Source: Pseudomonas sp. R84
GTDB taxonomy: Bacteria; Pseudomonadota; Gammaproteobacteria; Pseudomonadales; Pseudomonadaceae
Length of the DNA stretch: 64,000 nucleotides
Reading direction: 5' to 3'
Assembly (NCBI RefSeq): GCF_009834515.1
Contig: NZ_CP019426.1
Coordinates: 3,771,501 to 3,835,500 of the forward strand
Positions 1 to 7,328 of this stretch are shown here, in pieces. Both the position numbers and the translations under genes were made by a program. Every line of letters starts with the position of its first letter. Position 1 is the stretch's first letter. The notes beneath the pieces are model-generated. The model was not told the DNA's origin. It saw only the letters and a list, made by a program, of their open reading frames with translations, and ran no database searches.

Positions 1-675
1 CTGCGGGCTCCACGCATAGCTTGGGCTGCGGTAGCGGCCGGGGTTCTGCACCATCAGGTATTTGACCGAAGACTGGTCGGTGGCGGCGGCATCGGCGCGG
101 CCGGAGTTAACAGCCTGATACATCAGGTCGACGCTGTCGTACTGATCGACCTTGGCTTTTGGCAGTGCCTGATGCACCAGCTCTTCGGCATAGACGTTTT
201 GCAGCACCGCCACGGTGACGCTGTCGCCGCCGGCTTGCAGGTCTTCGATTTCCTTGTACTTGCTGTTGTTCGGCAACAGCAGGCCAACGCCTTCGCGGTA
301 GTACGGCAAGGTGAACGCGACTTGCTGCGCGCGGCTGGCGGTAACGGTGATGAACTGGCAGCTCATGTCGACTTTGTCGGTGAGCAGATTGGGAATCCGC
401 GCATCGGACGACTGCACCACGAACTCGACCTTGCTCGGGTCGTTGAACAGACCCTTGGCGACGATTCTGGCGATGTCGATATCAAAGCCCTGCAACTTGC
501 CGTCCGCGCCCTGAAAGTGCCACGGCGCATTGGTGCTGCCGGTGCCGACAATCAATTTGCCACGGGCCAGAACACTGTCGAGCTTGCTGTCGGCGGCCTG
601 GGCCATACCCATGACAGCGGACGAAGCCGCAAGAACAAAAACACATGCTTTGAACAACGAAGGACGGCGATGCAT
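1..675 (-). CDS. Periplasmic transporter substrate-binding protein (amino-acid type), 3' end outside the window
   Basis: The first 225 residues are visible and the C-terminus runs off the window edge. The protein opens with a typical signal peptide (MHRRPSLFKACVFVLAASSA, cleavage probably after AQA near residue 27). A type II solute-binding fold follows: a GKLIVGTG strand, a QGFDIDIAR segment, SSDARIPNLLTDKVDM, and ITVTASRAQQVAFTLPYY. This order is typical of the amino-acid (His/Glu/Gln) ABC binding proteins. The ATG at 675 is preceded by GGAG eight bases upstream, which fixes the start. No transporter membrane or ATPase gene is visible because the window ends. It would deliver a small polar solute to an inner-membrane ABC permease; the ligand cannot be read from the sequence. 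Confidence 0.85.
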   Translation of the reverse strand, partial: MHRRPSLFKACVFVLAASSAVMGMAQAADSKLDSVLARGKLIVGTGSTNAPWHFQGADGKLQGFDIDIARIVAKGLFNDPSKVEFVVQSSDARIPNLLTDKVDMSCQFITVTASRAQQVAFTLPYYREGVGLLLPNNSKYKEIEDLQAGGDSVTVAVLQNVYAEELVHQALPKAKVDQYDSVDLMYQAVNSGRADAAATDQSSVKYLMVQNPGRYRSPSYAWSPQ

Positions 676-1012
676 GGCAAGCACTCCAGAATTGTGTTTA
701 TTCCGCTATACCGGAACACGGTTTGCTACTACGGAATAGACAGCAGAAAGTGTGCCACAGGATTGTTGGAGAATCTGTAGTGCAATGAAATGTTTTCGAA
801 ATCAAAGAGATGCAGAAACAGACAGCGCCGCTGCTTCCAGAGACGCCAAGTAGACTCGCTACCGTAGGCTACACACGCCGGGTATTCGCGCCACATTTCG
901 AGGCGCCCTGCACAAAACAAGGCGCGTTGCACCTGTCAGGTCTGACAGTAGGCGGACGCCTCGCGCTGGATTACCGTCAAGAGATACAGCTACACCTGAA
1001 ACGGAGATTCTG
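676..1012. other. Intergenic region between divergent genes; no gene seen
   Basis: This 337-base gap separates the minus-strand binding protein from the plus-strand thioredoxin-like gene, so it should hold both promoters. The frames here have no coding character or family resemblance, and I see no REP element, hairpin or clear operator. Confidence 0.5.
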
Positions 1013-1450
1013 ATGAGCGCGAATATCCCTCTCGCTACTTTGCCGCCCACCTACCGCAAAGCCCTGAAAACCTGGCGCCCGGTAATCCTGTATTTCGCCA
1101 ACGAACATTGCCCCGCCTGCGAATGGGCCGGGCCGATTTTTCGCCAGACGGCCGAGCCATACCGGCATCGCGCCAATATCTACATGCTCAATACCAGCGA
1201 GTCCCCGCGCCATCCGCTGGTCACCGGCACGCCCACCGTGCTGTTTTACAAGAACGGTAGACTGGTGAAAAAACTCAAAGGCATCGGCACCGAAGAAACC
1301 CTCGCACGGGATTTCGCCGAGCATATCGGCAAGACCAAAGCGCCCGTTGCGCCTCGCAAACAGCTGCATGACCTGCCTTGGCTGCGTCAGACACTTCGTA
1401 CTCTGCGCACTGTTGCACGTGCTCGCTTGCGGAAATTCCTCGACCGGTGA
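1013..1450 (+). CDS. Thioredoxin-like protein with a CPAC active site
   Basis: This 145-residue protein has a single thioredoxin fold. A hydrophobic strand (VILYFAN) leads into the redox motif CPAC at residues 33-36, and the cis-proline loop appears as TGTPTVLFY followed by a KNGRLVKKLKG strand-turn, as in thioredoxins. The dipeptide between the cysteines (Pro-Ala) differs from the classical Gly-Pro, so the redox potential and partners may differ. There is no signal peptide, so it is probably cytoplasmic. The C-terminal ~45 residues are basic (many Arg and Lys) and extend beyond the fold. An upstream GGAGATTCTG places a ribosome binding site correctly for the ATG at 1013. It is monocistronic, with a REP doublet downstream. 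Confidence 0.8.
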   Translation: MSANIPLATLPPTYRKALKTWRPVILYFANEHCPACEWAGPIFRQTAEPYRHRANIYMLNTSESPRHPLVTGTPTVLFYKNGRLVKKLKGIGTEETLARDFAEHIGKTKAPVAPRKQLHDLPWLRQTLRTLRTVARARLRKFLDR

Positions 1451-1600
1451 CCACCAGTATCGGTGAGACCCGGGTCGAGGATTGCGATTCGCTGAATCAG
1501 GCGGCGCTCAAGGCGTAAGGGGCGTTGTTTGCGTCAAAGCATATCGGGAAGGATCGCTACACTTTTCATCAGTGAATACTGCGGTGCCTGAACCCAAGCA

Positions 1601-1664
1601 TTCGCGAGCAGGCTCGCCCCCCTTTGAAACGCATTCCATTGTGGGAGCGAGCCTGCTCGCGAAG
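1601..1664. repeat. REP doublet (inverted pair)
   Basis: Two inverted copies of the GCGAGCAGGCTC / GAGCCTGCTCGC core, about 30 bases apart, lie between the thioredoxin-like gene and the convergent TerC/CBS gene. This is the Pseudomonas REP-type intergenic palindrome, here in the GTGGGAGCGAG variant. Confidence 0.9.
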
Positions 1665-1695
1665 AGGCCGGGACAGTCAGTAGAGAACTCAAGTA

Positions 1696-3255
1696 TTACG
1701 CGGCAGCACGCACCAACAACACCCGAGTCACCCGCCGCTCTTCCACGGCTTTGACCGTCATCTGCCAGCCCTCCAGCTCCAGACGGTCACCGATCACCGG
1801 CAATCGATCCAGCAGGCTCATCACCAACCCGGCCATGGTCTGATAGTCCTCGGTCGGCTGCGCACCAAACCCGGTGCGCTGGCGCACGCGCGACAGGTTC
1901 AATGCACCACTGACGATAAACCCGCCCTGCTCCTCGACCACGTCCGGGCCTTCGACTTCGCTGGCATCCGGCAACTCACCGGCAATCGATTCGAGGATGT
2001 CGGTCATGGTCAACACGCCGACAAAATCACCGAATTCGTTGACCACAAAGGCAATGTGCGTCGAGGCTGCGCGCATCTGCTCCAGTGCGTTGAGGATCGA
2101 ATAACTGTCGAGCAGGTTGATGGTCTTGCGCGCCAGATGTTCCAGGTTCGGCTCGGTGCCGGCCAGGTATTCCTTGAGCAGTTCCTTCTTGTGCACGAAG
2201 CCCAACGGCTCATCCACCGCACCATTACGAATCAACGGCAGACGCGAGTAGGACGAGTGCATCAAGCGGGTACGAAGCGCCTCGCGGTCATCGGCCAGAT
2301 CAAGCGTGTCGACATCGGCGCGCACGGTCATCAGCCCGCGAATCGGGCGCTCGGCCAGTTGCAGCACGCCGCTGATCATCACCCGTTCGCGACGGTCGAA
2401 CAGTTCGGCACTTGGCGCGTCACCGTCGTCGAGCAGGTCGGAGATCTCCTCGCCCAACTCTTCCGCCGCCAGTTTGCGCCCGCCCAGCAAGCGCATGACC
2501 GCATGAGCCGTGCGCTCGCGTATCGGTCGCAAGCCTTGCATCGAACGCTTGCGTCGGGCCCGGGCGATCTGGTTGAACACCTCGATCAGGATCGAGAAAC
2601 CAATGGCGGCGTACAGATAACCTTTCGGAATGTGGAAGCCCAGACCTTCGGCGGTCAGGGCAAAACCGATCATCATCAGGAAGCCCAGGCACAACATGAT
2701 CACCGTCGGGTGCGCGTTGACGAAGCGCGTCAGCGGCTTGCTCGCGACGATCATCAAGCCAATCGAGATGATCACCGCGATCATCATCACTGCCAGTTCA
2801 TCGACCATGCCCACGGCCGTGATCACCGCATCCAGCGAGAACACCGCGTCGAGTACCACGATCTGCGCAACGATCGGCCAGAACATCGCATAAGCGGCGT
2901 TGGTCGTGCGTTCGCCGACATGGCCTTCAAGGCGTTCGTGCAATTCCATGGTCGCCTTGAACAACAGGAACACACCACCGAACAGCATGATCAGGTCACG
3001 GCCGGAGAAGCTCTTGTCGAACACCTCGAACAACGGCTGCGTGAGGGTCACCAGCCAGGAAATACTCGCCAACAGGCCAAGGCGCATGATCAGCGCCAGC
3101 GACAGGCCGATGATCCGCGCACGGTCACGCTGATGCGGTGGCAGTTTGTCCGCGAGGATTGCGATGAACACCAGGTTGTCGATACCCAACACCAGTTCCA
3201 GCACGATCAAAGTCAACAAGCCTAACCAGGCCGTGGGATCCGCTAACCATTCCAT
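1696..3255 (-). CDS. TerC family membrane protein with CBS and CorC/HlyC domains
   Basis: This is a 519-residue inner-membrane protein. Residues ~1-230 are a TerC domain of about seven hydrophobic helices with the family's acidic membrane signatures ([15 protein letters not shown] near the start and [18 protein letters not shown]). A cytoplasmic part follows, with a CBS pair at ~300-420 ([29 protein letters not shown]) and a CorC_HlyC domain at ~435-519. The family is called YoaE/YegH-type and is linked to metal ion handling or efflux, sometimes to metalation of exported proteins; the exact substrate is not established. The start codon at 3255 begins directly with the first membrane helix. 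It appears monocistronic. Confidence 0.9.
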   Translation of the reverse strand: MEWLADPTAWLGLLTLIVLELVLGIDNLVFIAILADKLPPHQRDRARIIGLSLALIMRLGLLASISWLVTLTQPLFEVFDKSFSGRDLIMLFGGVFLLFKATMELHERLEGHVGERTTNAAYAMFWPIVAQIVVLDAVFSLDAVITAVGMVDELAVMMIAVIISIGLMIVASKPLTRFVNAHPTVIMLCLGFLMMIGFALTAEGLGFHIPKGYLYAAIGFSILIEVFNQIARARRKRSMQGLRPIRERTAHAVMRLLGGRKLAAEELGEEISDLLDDGDAPSAELFDRRERVMISGVLQLAERPIRGLMTVRADVDTLDLADDREALRTRLMHSSYSRLPLIRNGAVDEPLGFVHKKELLKEYLAGTEPNLEHLARKTINLLDSYSILNALEQMRAASTHIAFVVNEFGDFVGVLTMTDILESIAGELPDASEVEGPDVVEEQGGFIVSGALNLSRVRQRTGFGAQPTEDYQTMAGLVMSLLDRLPVIGDRLELEGWQMTVKAVEERRVTRVLLVRAAA

Positions 3256-3601
3256 AAAACGTCTCTATCTCTCTCGGTTGATTCAGGCTGCCGGACACGG
3301 CAAAGCGCAACGCGAAGGCTCTGGAGCCGCGTTAACAACGATAGTCGGATGTCGGAAAACTGGATGCTGCGAGTGCGTCAAGACCGCGCCATGGCGCGAG
3401 GGGAAGGTGCGACTGGGAGGCTCCGAGAGGGTGTTCATGCAAATCCTGAATGAAAAATGGCCTTGGAGCGTACAGGCTTTGGGAACATTTCCTACAGCGG
3501 CAAATCATTTCAAAATCTGTACAGTCTGGAGAGATGTGTTGATTGTGCTGGCCTCATCGCGAGCAGGCTCACTCCTACGGGGGGCGTATTGCAACTTCGT
3601 G
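3256..3601. other. Intergenic region with a single REP unit; no gene seen
   Basis: This 346-base gap lies between two minus-strand genes. It contains a lone REP half-element at 3554-3580 (GCGAGCAGGCTCACTCCTAC). No open frame here resembles a protein. Confidence 0.6.
3554..3580. repeat. Single REP unit
   Basis: One copy of the GCGAGCAGGCTCACTCCTAC repeat without an inverted partner nearby. It is the same family as the doublets at 5333, 8701, 17948 and 51271. Confidence 0.8.
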
Positions 3602-5248
3602 TCAACGGCCGGCAAAACGCAAACGCGACAACTGCCGTAAATCCCCTTCGACGTAGTAATCGTTAGTCCAACTGTCATCCACCGCCAATGGATTCACCTG
3701 CTTCAACGCCAGTTTTTTTGCGAAATAACGAAAGCGGTAATGCTCGTAAAATCGCAACAGCTCCAGGCCGTAACGATCCGCCAGATCGGTGTCGCCACGA
3801 ATGATCAGGTAATTTTCGTCGTTGCCGTTGCTCGCTGAGGCACTGAGGTTGTGGCTGCCGCTGATGATCGTCGGCGTGTCGGTGGTGAAGTCGGTGACTA
3901 CCGCTTTAGTGTGCACCAGCAGATTGCCTTTCTGGCCTTTCATGTTCTCGCGCAGCCAGCCTTCCAGACCGGTGTTGAGCAACGCGGTGGCAGCGAATTC
4001 GGCGCTGCGGTCGGCGTGGAACCCGGTGATGCGGCTGGCAGTGTTCTGCAGGCCATAACGCAAAATGTCGTCGTGGGGCTGGCCGAGTAACGCGTTAAGA
4101 ATCGCGTCCGGCAGCGAGAACGCGGTGACGAACAGCACGTCCTTTTTCGCCGCGCTGATGATCTGCACGAACGCCTGCAGATCAGCCCCGCCGGTGCGCG
4201 GCGAGAACCCGGCGAACAAAGGTTGCTGCGGATTCATCGGGTTGTGTTCAGTAATCCAGTCACGGGTAACGCCGATATCATCCGGCTGCGCCCAGATCTG
4301 CTCGAACGTCTGCAGATAACTGGCGGCAATCGATGCATCGTCCAGCACATGCACCACGTTGGCCTGACGATAAACTCCGTTGGCGGTGAAATTGGTGCTG
4401 CCACATAAAACCGCTTCAGGCTGATGAGTGCCGCTGGCATCAACGCGGCTGAGGACCATGAATTTGTTGTGAAAGATATTGTGGGTCACTCGCCCGCGTT
4501 TGCTCGCGAGAGGCAGTGCCGCCAGGCTCGCTTCGTTGATCCTGGTGTCTTCATCATCGGGCCGGGCGTGATACAGCACCCGCACCTTTACGCCACGCAT
4601 GAACGCCGCGTTCACCGCATCGACGATTGCCTGCAACTGATACTCGTAAATCGCGATATCCAGCGCCCACTGACCATCGACCGCACGCTCGATAAACCCG
4701 CGCAATCGTGCGAGCAAGCCGTTTTCCAACCATTGCCGCGGCGCATCGGGCCAGGCTCCGATGGGCATGTTTTTGTTGGCGCTGATCTGCGCGTCGAGAT
4801 CGGGAAACTTGCGCTGGAACGCCTGACTGGCGGCGACCGCACGGTTGAATATCACGCTTTGATTGCTCGGGTGACCGTCATCGGGGGTGATCGTCAGTTC
4901 CAACGACTCTCCCAAGTACACGGCATCCGCGGTGCCGTAGGCCAGATGCACGCGATAGTGAAGGGTCATGCCCGGATTGACCGCATAATCGGCCCAGCGA
5001 AATTTCTGCAGCGGGGCTTTATCGCTTGGGGTGGCGTGGAACTGGGGGAAGGTATGCGCCTTGCCAGGGAAGGTGAGGCTGTTGAACAGGAACAACCAGG
5101 GTTTGCCGCCCTGCTGCTTTTCGATGGCGAAACCCAACAGGCCTTTGCGCCGGGATTCGGCCAGATCCATGGCCAGCAGCACGCCGTTGGTGCCGGCGTA
5201 GGCCTTTACACGGAAATCGTCCTGAGGGTTTTTGACCACAACGCGCAT
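3602..5248 (-). CDS. Phospholipase D-like domain protein
   Basis: This 548-residue protein has two PLD-type half-sites. The second is canonical: HTKAVVTDF from His446 (HxKxxxxD) followed by ISGSHNLS. The first reads HNKFMVLS from His260, so the usual Asp is Ser, but it is followed by the expected GSTNF segment. Two HKD half-sites normally make one phosphodiesterase active site. Residues ~1-170 are an N-terminal region without a motif I recognise. No signal peptide is seen. AAGGAG nine bases before ATG 5248 supports the start. The substrate could be phospholipid or nucleic acid. It stands alone between REP elements, with no partner gene suggesting secretion or defence. Confidence 0.8.
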   Translation of the reverse strand: MRVVVKNPQDDFRVKAYAGTNGVLLAMDLAESRRKGLLGFAIEKQQGGKPWLFLFNSLTFPGKAHTFPQFHATPSDKAPLQKFRWADYAVNPGMTLHYRVHLAYGTADAVYLGESLELTITPDDGHPSNQSVIFNRAVAASQAFQRKFPDLDAQISANKNMPIGAWPDAPRQWLENGLLARLRGFIERAVDGQWALDIAIYEYQLQAIVDAVNAAFMRGVKVRVLYHARPDDEDTRINEASLAALPLASKRGRVTHNIFHNKFMVLSRVDASGTHQPEAVLCGSTNFTANGVYRQANVVHVLDDASIAASYLQTFEQIWAQPDDIGVTRDWITEHNPMNPQQPLFAGFSPRTGGADLQAFVQIISAAKKDVLFVTAFSLPDAILNALLGQPHDDILRYGLQNTASRITGFHADRSAEFAATALLNTGLEGWLRENMKGQKGNLLVHTKAVVTDFTTDTPTIISGSHNLSASASNGNDENYLIIRGDTDLADRYGLELLRFYEHYRFRYFAKKLALKQVNPLAVDDSWTNDYYVEGDLRQLSRLRFAGR

Positions 5249-5332
5249 CGCTCACTCCTTGTGATTGGGGCTGGGTGCAGCATAGAGCAGTGATTCGGGT
5301 TTTGAGTGTTCGGCTCTAGACCGGGTCGATGC

Positions 5333-5400
5333 AATCGCGAGCAGGCTCACTCCTACATTTGGAATGCGTTCCCCTGTAGGAGTGAGCCTGCTCGCGATGA
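5333..5400. repeat. REP doublet (inverted pair)
   Basis: Inverted GCGAGCAGGCTCACTCCTAC and GTAGGAGTGAGCCTGCTCGC copies separated by about 20 bases, in the gap between the PLD-like gene and the chelatase gene. Confidence 0.9.
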
Positions 5401-5423
5401 GGCCCGACCAGACACAGAAAGTA

Positions 5424-7090
5424 TCAGAGGGAAATCAGTTCATCGATATGTCGATACTGCGCATCCAATGCCGTCGCCAGATCCTTGGCCCGGCCCAACC
5501 GGATCGGCCCACGCTCGATATCGATCAACAACCCCGGGCACGCCAGCGCCGGTAATCCCGCCCACTGTTTCAGACGCCCATCGGTCACCACCAGCAAGCG
5601 TTGCTGCTCGGCAGGAAAGCGCTTGCGCCGCACCGTCAGCCACTGCCCGGCCTGCTCCAGCGCCGCCAGCAACGGCGTGCCACCGCCTGCACCTAAAGCT
5701 TCCAGCCACACCCGCAAGCCGCTGGACGCCTTCAATCCCTGCACCTGCCATTTCGGCACCGAGCCACTGGCCGTCAACAATGCGAGTCGCGCCCGTTGCC
5801 GGTAAGCATCATCGAACAATTGCGCGAGCAAACCTTTGGCATCGCTCAAGGCCTGATGGCGGCGGGTCGAGGCGGAGGCATCGACGATCACCAGCCACAA
5901 TTCATGCGGTGAGCGCGTGCGCAGTTGAAACAGCAGATCTTCGCGCGTTCGAGGCCGCCCGTTGAGTAACGAACCCGGCCAATTCACCGTACCGCTGCGC
6001 GCCTTATGGCGCTTGCCTTGGCGTCCGTTGTCCAGCTGTCCGGCGCGGGGTCTGGCATTCGCCCCCGCGTCGGATCGGGGGCGAATGCCTAAGGCTTTTT
6101 TGGCCAGCTCGGCACTTCACGGCGAGCGCCGGTGGCAAGAGCAGGCGCCGGCAGGTCGCCCCACTGGCCCTGCCCTTCGCTCGACGAGGCCTGGGTTTCG
6201 GCAGGCGACTGGGCAGGTTGCTGCGGACTCGATGGCGCTTGCTCACGCCGACGATGGCGCAGGGCAAACTCGGCCACAGCGTCGATATCCTCTTCGCCAA
6301 TCTCCTCAGCGCCGCGCCAAGCCGCATGGGCGCGAGCCGCGCGCAACCAGACCAGATCGGCACGCAAACCGTCGACGCCAGCGGCAAAACAACGCTCGGT
6401 GATCTGCGCCAGTGCGGCATCGTCCAGCGCAATATTGGCCAAGACAGCGCGAGCATTTTCGCAACGCACACGCAGGGCTTGTTGCTCGGCTTCCCACTGT
6501 GCGCAGAACGCTTGCGGATCGCTGTCGAAATCCAGACGCCGACGAATGATTTGCCCGCGCTCGGTCGGTGCGGTGTGGCCACTGAGGGCGACGTTCAGGC
6601 CAAAGCGGTCGAGCAGCTGCGGACGCAACTCGCCCTCTTCCGGGTTCATGGTGCCGATCAGCACGAACCTCGCCGAATGCCGATGGGAAATACCGTCGCG
6701 CTCGATCAGGTTGGTGCCGCTGGCGGCAACGTCGAGCAGCAGATCCACCAGGTGATCAGGCAGCAGATTGACTTCATCGACGTAGAGTACGCCGCCGTCA
6801 GCCTTGGCCAGCACGCCCGGCGAGAACTGCGCGCGCCCCTCGCTGAGCGCGGCGTCGAGGTCGAGGGTGCCGACCAGACGTTCTTCGGTGGCGCCCAGTG
6901 GCAAAGTGACAAACTGGCCGCTGGCGAGCAGATCAGCCAGGCCACGGGCCAGGGTGGACTTGGCCATGCCGCGCGGGCCTTCGATCAGCACACCGCCGAT
7001 TTTCGGGTCGATGGCGGTGAGGCACAGGGCGAGCTTGAGGTCATCGGCGCCGACCACGGCGGAGAGGGGAAAATGTGGGGTGTCGGTCAT
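5424..7090 (-). CDS. chlD: ChlD-like cobaltochelatase subunit made by predicted -1 frameshift (AAA+ domain joined to vWA domain)
   Basis: This is the predicted long product of the chlI locus. Translation from ATG 7090 reads the AAA+ domain to codon 332 (AAG, ending at 6095), slips back one base on A_AAA_AAG, and continues in the -1 frame to the stop at 5424, giving about 555 residues. The joined protein has the ChlD/BchD order: AAA+ module, Pro/Gln/Ser-rich linker, a basic stretch (NGRQGKRHKARSG), and a vWA domain with the MIDAS motif DASAS and the later VVTDGR segment. The vWA frame alone (5424-5987) opens only at a GTG inside recognisable family sequence. Upstream of it the frame stays open with no ATG, GTG or TTG as far as the slip site. 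The product should partner ChlI and CobN in ATP-driven cobalt insertion. The joining is inferred from sequence, not shown. Confidence 0.75.
6055..6101 (-). promoter_or_regulatory. Predicted programmed -1 ribosomal frameshift signal: slippery heptamer plus stimulatory hairpin
   Basis: On the minus strand, 6101-6095 is A_AAA_AAG in the ChlI frame, the same heptamer used in E. coli dnaX. A 6-base spacer (6094-6089) holds one codon and the chlI stop TAG. A perfect 13-base-pair hairpin follows: arms 6088-6076 and 6067-6055, GC-rich, with an 8-base loop. Heptamer, spacer length and hairpin all match the classical design, and the -1 frame after the slip runs without a stop through 36 codons into the vWA domain. 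Confidence 0.8.
6089..7090 (-). CDS. chlI: ChlI-like AAA+ chelatase subunit (short product)
   Basis: This 333-residue AAA+ ATPase of the magnesium/cobalt chelatase I type has Walker A as GPRGMAKSTLARGLADLL near residue 40, Walker B as GGVLYVDEVNLLPDHLVDLLLDVA, and the sensor segment GTMNPEEGELRPQLLDRFGLNV. The C-terminal ~45 residues form a Pro/Gln/Ser-rich linker ending PSWPKKP. Together with CobN and a vWA subunit it would power ATP-dependent cobalt insertion into the corrin ring. It follows cobN, separated by a TIR-type repeat at 7152-7310, on the same strand. The stop codon sits inside the frameshift signal described above, so this is the non-shifted product. The ribosome binding site before ATG 7090 is weak. 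Confidence 0.88.
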   Translation of the reverse strand: MTDTPHFPLSAVVGADDLKLALCLTAIDPKIGGVLIEGPRGMAKSTLARGLADLLASGQFVTLPLGATEERLVGTLDLDAALSEGRAQFSPGVLAKADGGVLYVDEVNLLPDHLVDLLLDVAASGTNLIERDGISHRHSARFVLIGTMNPEEGELRPQLLDRFGLNVALSGHTAPTERGQIIRRRLDFDSDPQAFCAQWEAEQQALRVRCENARAVLANIALDDAALAQITERCFAAGVDGLRADLVWLRAARAHAAWRGAEEIGEEDIDAVAEFALRHRRREQAPSSPQQPAQSPAETQASSSEGQGQWGDLPAPALATGARREVPSWPKKP

Positions 7091-7151
7091 TTGGGGTTTC
7101 TCTGTCGTGGTCGTGGGTGTACTTGGTGTGGTGGCGTGTCAGTTGGGGTGG

Positions 7152-7310
7152 CCCTCACCCTAGCCCTCTCCCGGAGGGAGAGGGAACTGACCGAGGTGTT
7201 CTTTCAAGGTACGCCGACCTGAATTATCGAGTTGACTTCGATTCTGAACAGCACACAAATCGGCTCCCTTTCCCCCTCGCCCCCTTGGGGGAGAGGGCTG
7301 GGGTGAGGGG
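7152..7310. repeat. ~160-bp intergenic element with terminal inverted repeats
   Basis: The left end CCCTCACCCTAGCCCTCTCC is mirrored at the right end by GGAGAGGGCTGGGGTGAGGG. The interior (GAATTATCGAGTTGACTTCG) resembles the interiors at 12928-13187. It lies between cobN and chlI. There is no coding capacity, so it looks like a non-autonomous, MITE-like repeat. A third copy is at 61968-62150. Confidence 0.75.
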
Positions 7311-7328
7311 GTGACTTTCCTGAGGACG

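Noticed and set aside
1601..1664. Regularly recurring palindromes as a possible CRISPR array
   Set aside because: The copies are scattered kilobases apart as inverted pairs, without spacers or cas genes; they are REP elements.
5424..5987. Stand-alone vWA protein from GTG 5987
   Set aside because: The GTG sits inside conserved sequence and has no ribosome site; the frame is open upstream to the predicted slip site, so a frameshifted ChlD explains it better.
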